Shown in pieces: positions 17,003 through 19,319 of a stretch of 19,319 nucleotides of DNA; positions within the stretch are counted from its first letter, which is position 1, and each line of letters opens with the position of its first letter. Position numbers and translations under genes: made by a program. The notes beneath the pieces were generated by a model. The model had not been told where the DNA came from and made no database searches. It saw only the letters and a program-made list of their open reading frames with translations. This stretch comes from an uncultured Beijerinckiaceae bacterium (GTDB lineage Bacteria; Pseudomonadota; Alphaproteobacteria; Rhizobiales; Beijerinckiaceae), in the NCBI GenBank assembly GCA_937863205.1, contig CALMGA010000499.1, forward strand, positions 1 through 19,319, in the 5' to 3' direction.

Positions 17003-17560
17003 CTATCGATCGCCCTCGTCGGCGAGGGCGGCGCCGACTTCGAGGCCGAGATCGTCGATGGTGTCGCGTTCGATCACGTTGACGTCCTCACCGCGCGCCT
17101 GACGCTCCGCTTCCTCGGCGGAACGGGCGACGTTGACCTTCACCTTCACCTCGACTTCGGGGTGAAGCTGGATGACGAGCGGATGCACGCCGAGCGTCTT
17201 GATCGGGGTGGTCAGGTTGACTTGGTTGCGGGTGGTGCTGAAGCCTCCCGCGGTGAGCGCCTCGGCGATGTCGCGGGTCGACACGGAGCCGTACAGGTAT
17301 CCGGTCTCGCCGGCCTGCCGGAGAACCACGAAGCTTTGACCGTCGAGCTTCTCGCCGACGCGCTCGGCCTCGCCCTTGGCTTCGAGATTGCGGGCTTCGA
17401 GTTGCGCCTTTTGTCCTTCGAAGCGCTTCTTGTTGGTCTCGGTCGCTCGCAGCGCCTTGCCGCCGGGCAGAAGGAAGTTGCGGGCATATCCATCGCGAAC
17501 CCGGACGGTTTCACCCATCTGGCCGAGCTTGGCGACGCGTTCGAGCAGAATGACCTGCAT
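17003..17560 (-). CDS. rplI: 50S ribosomal protein L9
   Basis: A complete 185-residue bL9. The protein opens [13 protein letters not shown], and the signature [13 protein letters not shown] lies at residues 24–36, in the N-terminal 23S rRNA-binding domain. A long Lys/Glu-rich connecting helix follows (about 41–78). The C-terminal domain contains [16 protein letters not shown] and ends with an acidic tail about 35 residues longer than E. coli L9 (149 aa), as usual in Hyphomicrobiales. AAGGA lies 9 nt before ATG 17560. It binds domain V near the L1 stalk and limits frameshifting and misreading. It is the last gene of the rpsF-rpsR-DUF2232-rplI series, 22 bp after the DUF2232 stop, so co-transcription is expected. 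Confidence 0.98.
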   Translation of the reverse strand: MQVILLERVAKLGQMGETVRVRDGYARNFLLPGGKALRATETNKKRFEGQKAQLEARNLEAKGEAERVGEKLDGQSFVVLRQAGETGYLYGSVSTRDIAEALTAGGFSTTRNQVNLTTPIKTLGVHPLVIQLHPEVEVKVKVNVARSAEEAERQARGEDVNVIERDTIDDLGLEVGAALADEGDR

Positions 17561-17582
17561 GGTTCTGTGTCCTTATCAAGAG

Positions 17583-18635
17583 TTACAGCTTGCGCACCGC
17601 CGCTGGCCTTTGCCGGTCGCGGAAGGAGAAAGCCGCATCGAGGAGCCCAAGCACACCCCACAGCAGCAGGGGCCAAGGCATCAAAGCGGCGATGGTGAGA
17701 TAGACAATGACCAGCAGCGGCACCCGCGAGCCCCTGTTCCGGGTGAGGGCGTGCGCAACGGCGAGCCCCTGGATGGCCAGCGCTGCCATCAGGGCCGCGC
17801 TGATGATCCGGCTGAAGAGGCCGACGAAGCCGCCGATGAAACTGAACGGAAGCGAAACGGCGAGCAGCAGCGCGGCGAAGCGGGGCAGGCGCATGTGCTT
17901 GGGGATGTCGGGCCAGGAGGTGCCGAGCAGGTCCGACACCTGGGCGATGCGTCCGGCCAGCCACAAGCTGCCGAGATAGAAGAACACCGCCGCCGCGCTC
18001 GTCAGTGGCGGCATCAGGATCGTCACCTCCCTGGCGATCTGCCCGGCATCAACCCCCTTGGGCAAAGCCCGCTGCTGCGCGACCATTTGCCAAGCCTCCG
18101 TCAAGGTGGCGGTCAGGTGCGCGTTGAACGGCTCCAGGCCGCCGCTGGCGGCGACCGCTACGGCGAGAACGGCCGACACCGACAGAGAGGCGAACAGAAC
18201 GGCCATGACCGCGACCCGCCCGAGCAGGCGCTCTTCCGGCCGGGCCTGCGGCGTTGTCACGGCCACCGGCCTGCGGCGGGCTGCGACTCCGAGCAGGCAC
18301 GCCGGCAGGCCGAGCACCAGCAGGAAAACGCCGGCATTGAAGCCGGCGCTGCTGGGGGCGCGCAACCCGTTGAAGACGAGATGGCCGAGTTGGAGGTCGA
18401 ACAGCGCCACGAAGGCCGAACCGACGACCAGCGCCAGTGCGCCGGCGAGAGGTCCAAACCCCAGCGAGGCGATCATCAGGGGCAGCGGCGCGAGCACGCC
18501 CATCGCCAGCGTCAGCGGCGGATGCGACGGCGCCAGCATCGACAGCAACGACCCGGCCAATCCGCCGCCGGCGGCGGCCACGAGGCCTGTCGCGCTGATG
18601 CGCAAGGCTGGAAGGCGCGAGAAGGAGGAGCGCAT
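17583..18635 (-). CDS. DUF2232 family integral membrane protein
   Basis: A 350-residue polytopic membrane protein with about nine hydrophobic segments, roughly at residues 14–36, 41–60, 62–80, 98–120, 138–162, 205–228, 253–275, 277–297 and 304–335. A basic cytoplasmic loop (RRRP near 120–123) and a soluble stretch around 165–205 separate the halves. The ATG at 18635 is used. DUF2232 members are found in Alphaproteobacteria between rpsR and rplI, as here, and in Firmicutes related proteins are named YybS. The function is unknown; the distant ECF-transporter-like fold sometimes proposed for YybS-type proteins is only a hint. Short spacing to rplI (22 bp) argues for one transcript, whereas 141 bp separates it from rpsR. 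I cannot see a catalytic motif. Confidence 0.85.
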   Translation of the reverse strand: MRSSFSRLPALRISATGLVAAAGGGLAGSLLSMLAPSHPPLTLAMGVLAPLPLMIASLGFGPLAGALALVVGSAFVALFDLQLGHLVFNGLRAPSSAGFNAGVFLLVLGLPACLLGVAARRRPVAVTTPQARPEERLLGRVAVMAVLFASLSVSAVLAVAVAASGGLEPFNAHLTATLTEAWQMVAQQRALPKGVDAGQIAREVTILMPPLTSAAAVFFYLGSLWLAGRIAQVSDLLGTSWPDIPKHMRLPRFAALLLAVSLPFSFIGGFVGLFSRIISAALMAALAIQGLAVAHALTRNRGSRVPLLVIVYLTIAALMPWPLLLWGVLGLLDAAFSFRDRQRPAAVRKL

Positions 18636-18776
18636 GGGGCTTTCGCTGTCCCGCTCCGGGAGCGGAGCGGTTAGGGACCCCTCGAGGCAGGTCCCAGCTT
18701 GGATGCATCCGCCGCACGGGATGCGCGACGGTTGATGGTCAAAATCGTGCGACTCCGCCGAGCTGGATCGAGCCCG

Positions 18777-19019
18777 CTAGCGGATGACGTAGGGCAGCAG
18801 GCCGAGGAAGCGGGCGCGCTTGATCGCCTGGGCAAGCTCGCGCTGCTTCTTGGAGGATACGGCGGTGATGCGCGAAGGCACGATCTTGCCGCGCTCGGAA
18901 ATGTAGCGCGAAAGAAGTCGCGTGTCCTTGTAGTCGATCTTGGGCGCGTTGGGGCCGGAAAACGGGCAGGTTTTGCGGCGGCGAAAGAACGGGCGACGGG
19001 CGCCGGCGGCGGGAGCCAT
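18777..19019 (-). CDS. rpsR: 30S ribosomal protein S18
   Basis: A complete 80-residue bS18. The family segment begins [15 protein letters not shown] (residues 8–22), followed by [19 protein letters not shown] at about 28–46 and a [19 protein letters not shown] stretch at 52–70. It binds S6 and the central domain of 16S rRNA in the platform of the small subunit. The start codon overlaps the rpsF stop as TGATG, so translation of S18 is likely coupled to that of S6, its binding partner. The TAG stop is at 18777–18779. Confidence 0.98.
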   Translation of the reverse strand: MAPAAGARRPFFRRRKTCPFSGPNAPKIDYKDTRLLSRYISERGKIVPSRITAVSSKKQRELAQAIKRARFLGLLPYVIR

Positions 19020-19319
19020 CAGTTCGCTCCCTCTTCAGGCTGCACATCTTCGCGTGGGCGGCGGGGCGGACGGTCGCCGCGCGGACCGCGACGATCGCCG
19101 CGGTCGTCGTCCTCGCGCTTGCGCATCATGGCGGAGGGACCATCCTCGTGCGCTTCGACGCGAATGGTGATGAAGCGCAACACATCCTCGTTGAGGCCGA
19201 GTTGGCGCTCCATCTCGGCGATGGCTGCCGCCGGTGCATCGATGTTGAGAAGGGAGAAGTGCGCCTTGCGGTTCTTCTTGATGCGATAGGCGAGCGACTT
19301 GACGCCCCAGTACTCGACC
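19019..19319 (-). CDS. rpsF: 30S ribosomal protein S6, C-terminal part, cut by window end
   Basis: About 99 codons remain, ending at TGA 19021–19019. They include [20 protein letters not shown], then [17 protein letters not shown] and a LRFITIRVE strand, the standard S6 fold. This is followed by an extended Arg/Asp/Pro-rich tail with repeated [15 protein letters not shown] segments, of the kind common in alphaproteobacterial S6. E. coli S6 carries a Glu tail added by RimK; here the tail is genomically encoded and mixed in charge. S6 forms a heterodimer with S18, encoded immediately downstream with a one-base overlap. The N-terminus lies outside the window. Confidence 0.97.
   Translation of the reverse strand, partial: VEYWGVKSLAYRIKKNRKAHFSLLNIDAPAAAIAEMERQLGLNEDVLRFITIRVEAHEDGPSAMMRKREDDDRGDRRGPRGDRPPRRPREDVQPEEGAN

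Overview
The window is GC-rich DNA with strong G/C bias at third codon positions. The gene order rpsF–rpsR–DUF2232–rplI, then dnaB and alr, is typical of Hyphomicrobiales (Rhizobiales) in the Alphaproteobacteria. The small secreted protein and the intergenic palindromes recall Bradyrhizobium/Rhodopseudomonas/Xanthobacteraceae-type genomes. That placement is inferred from gene order and style, not from a database search.

Right part (11.9–19.3 kb): a conserved housekeeping block. On the minus strand it reads rpsF (cut by the window end), rpsR, a DUF2232 membrane protein and rplI, with rpsF and rpsR overlapping as TGATG. A type IB DNA topoisomerase on the plus strand converges on rplI with one base between the stop codons. 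Further left on the minus strand come a possibly broken hypothetical gene, the replicative helicase dnaB and alanine racemase alr. The block covers translation, replication, DNA topology and supply of D-alanine for the cell wall.

Middle part (6.6–11.7 kb): accessory metabolism and regulation. A MarR-type regulator carries an unusual N-terminal tail of about 240 residues rich in Lys, Ala, Pro and Ser. It is divergent from an MFS transporter, and the gap between them holds a perfect 8-2-8 palindrome. An aldehyde dehydrogenase of the ExaC/AldB type is followed by a DUF779 protein, a known pairing. Two hairpins lie between these two genes.

Left-middle part (3.3–6.6 kb): a gene-poor, decayed stretch. 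It contains the remains of a second, divergent DnaB-like helicase gene with several frame changes and in-frame stops, plus one apparently intact small secreted protein with two copies of a 16-residue Cys/Trp motif. The stretch looks like a degenerating mobile or prophage island, but I see no intact integrase, tRNA or attachment site.

Left part (1–3.3 kb): four minus-strand metabolic genes. These are an M42 metallopeptidase followed by a Rossmann-fold NAD(P)-binding protein (probably co-transcribed), a YghA-like SDR oxidoreductase, and the N-terminus of an FAD-dependent oxidoreductase cut by the window start. I found no CRISPR array, rRNA, tRNA or intact insertion sequence. I did not find a convincing new multi-gene system. 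The items most worth a second look are the tailed MarR regulator, the duplicated-motif secreted protein, the second dnaB relic and the disrupted gene upstream of dnaB.
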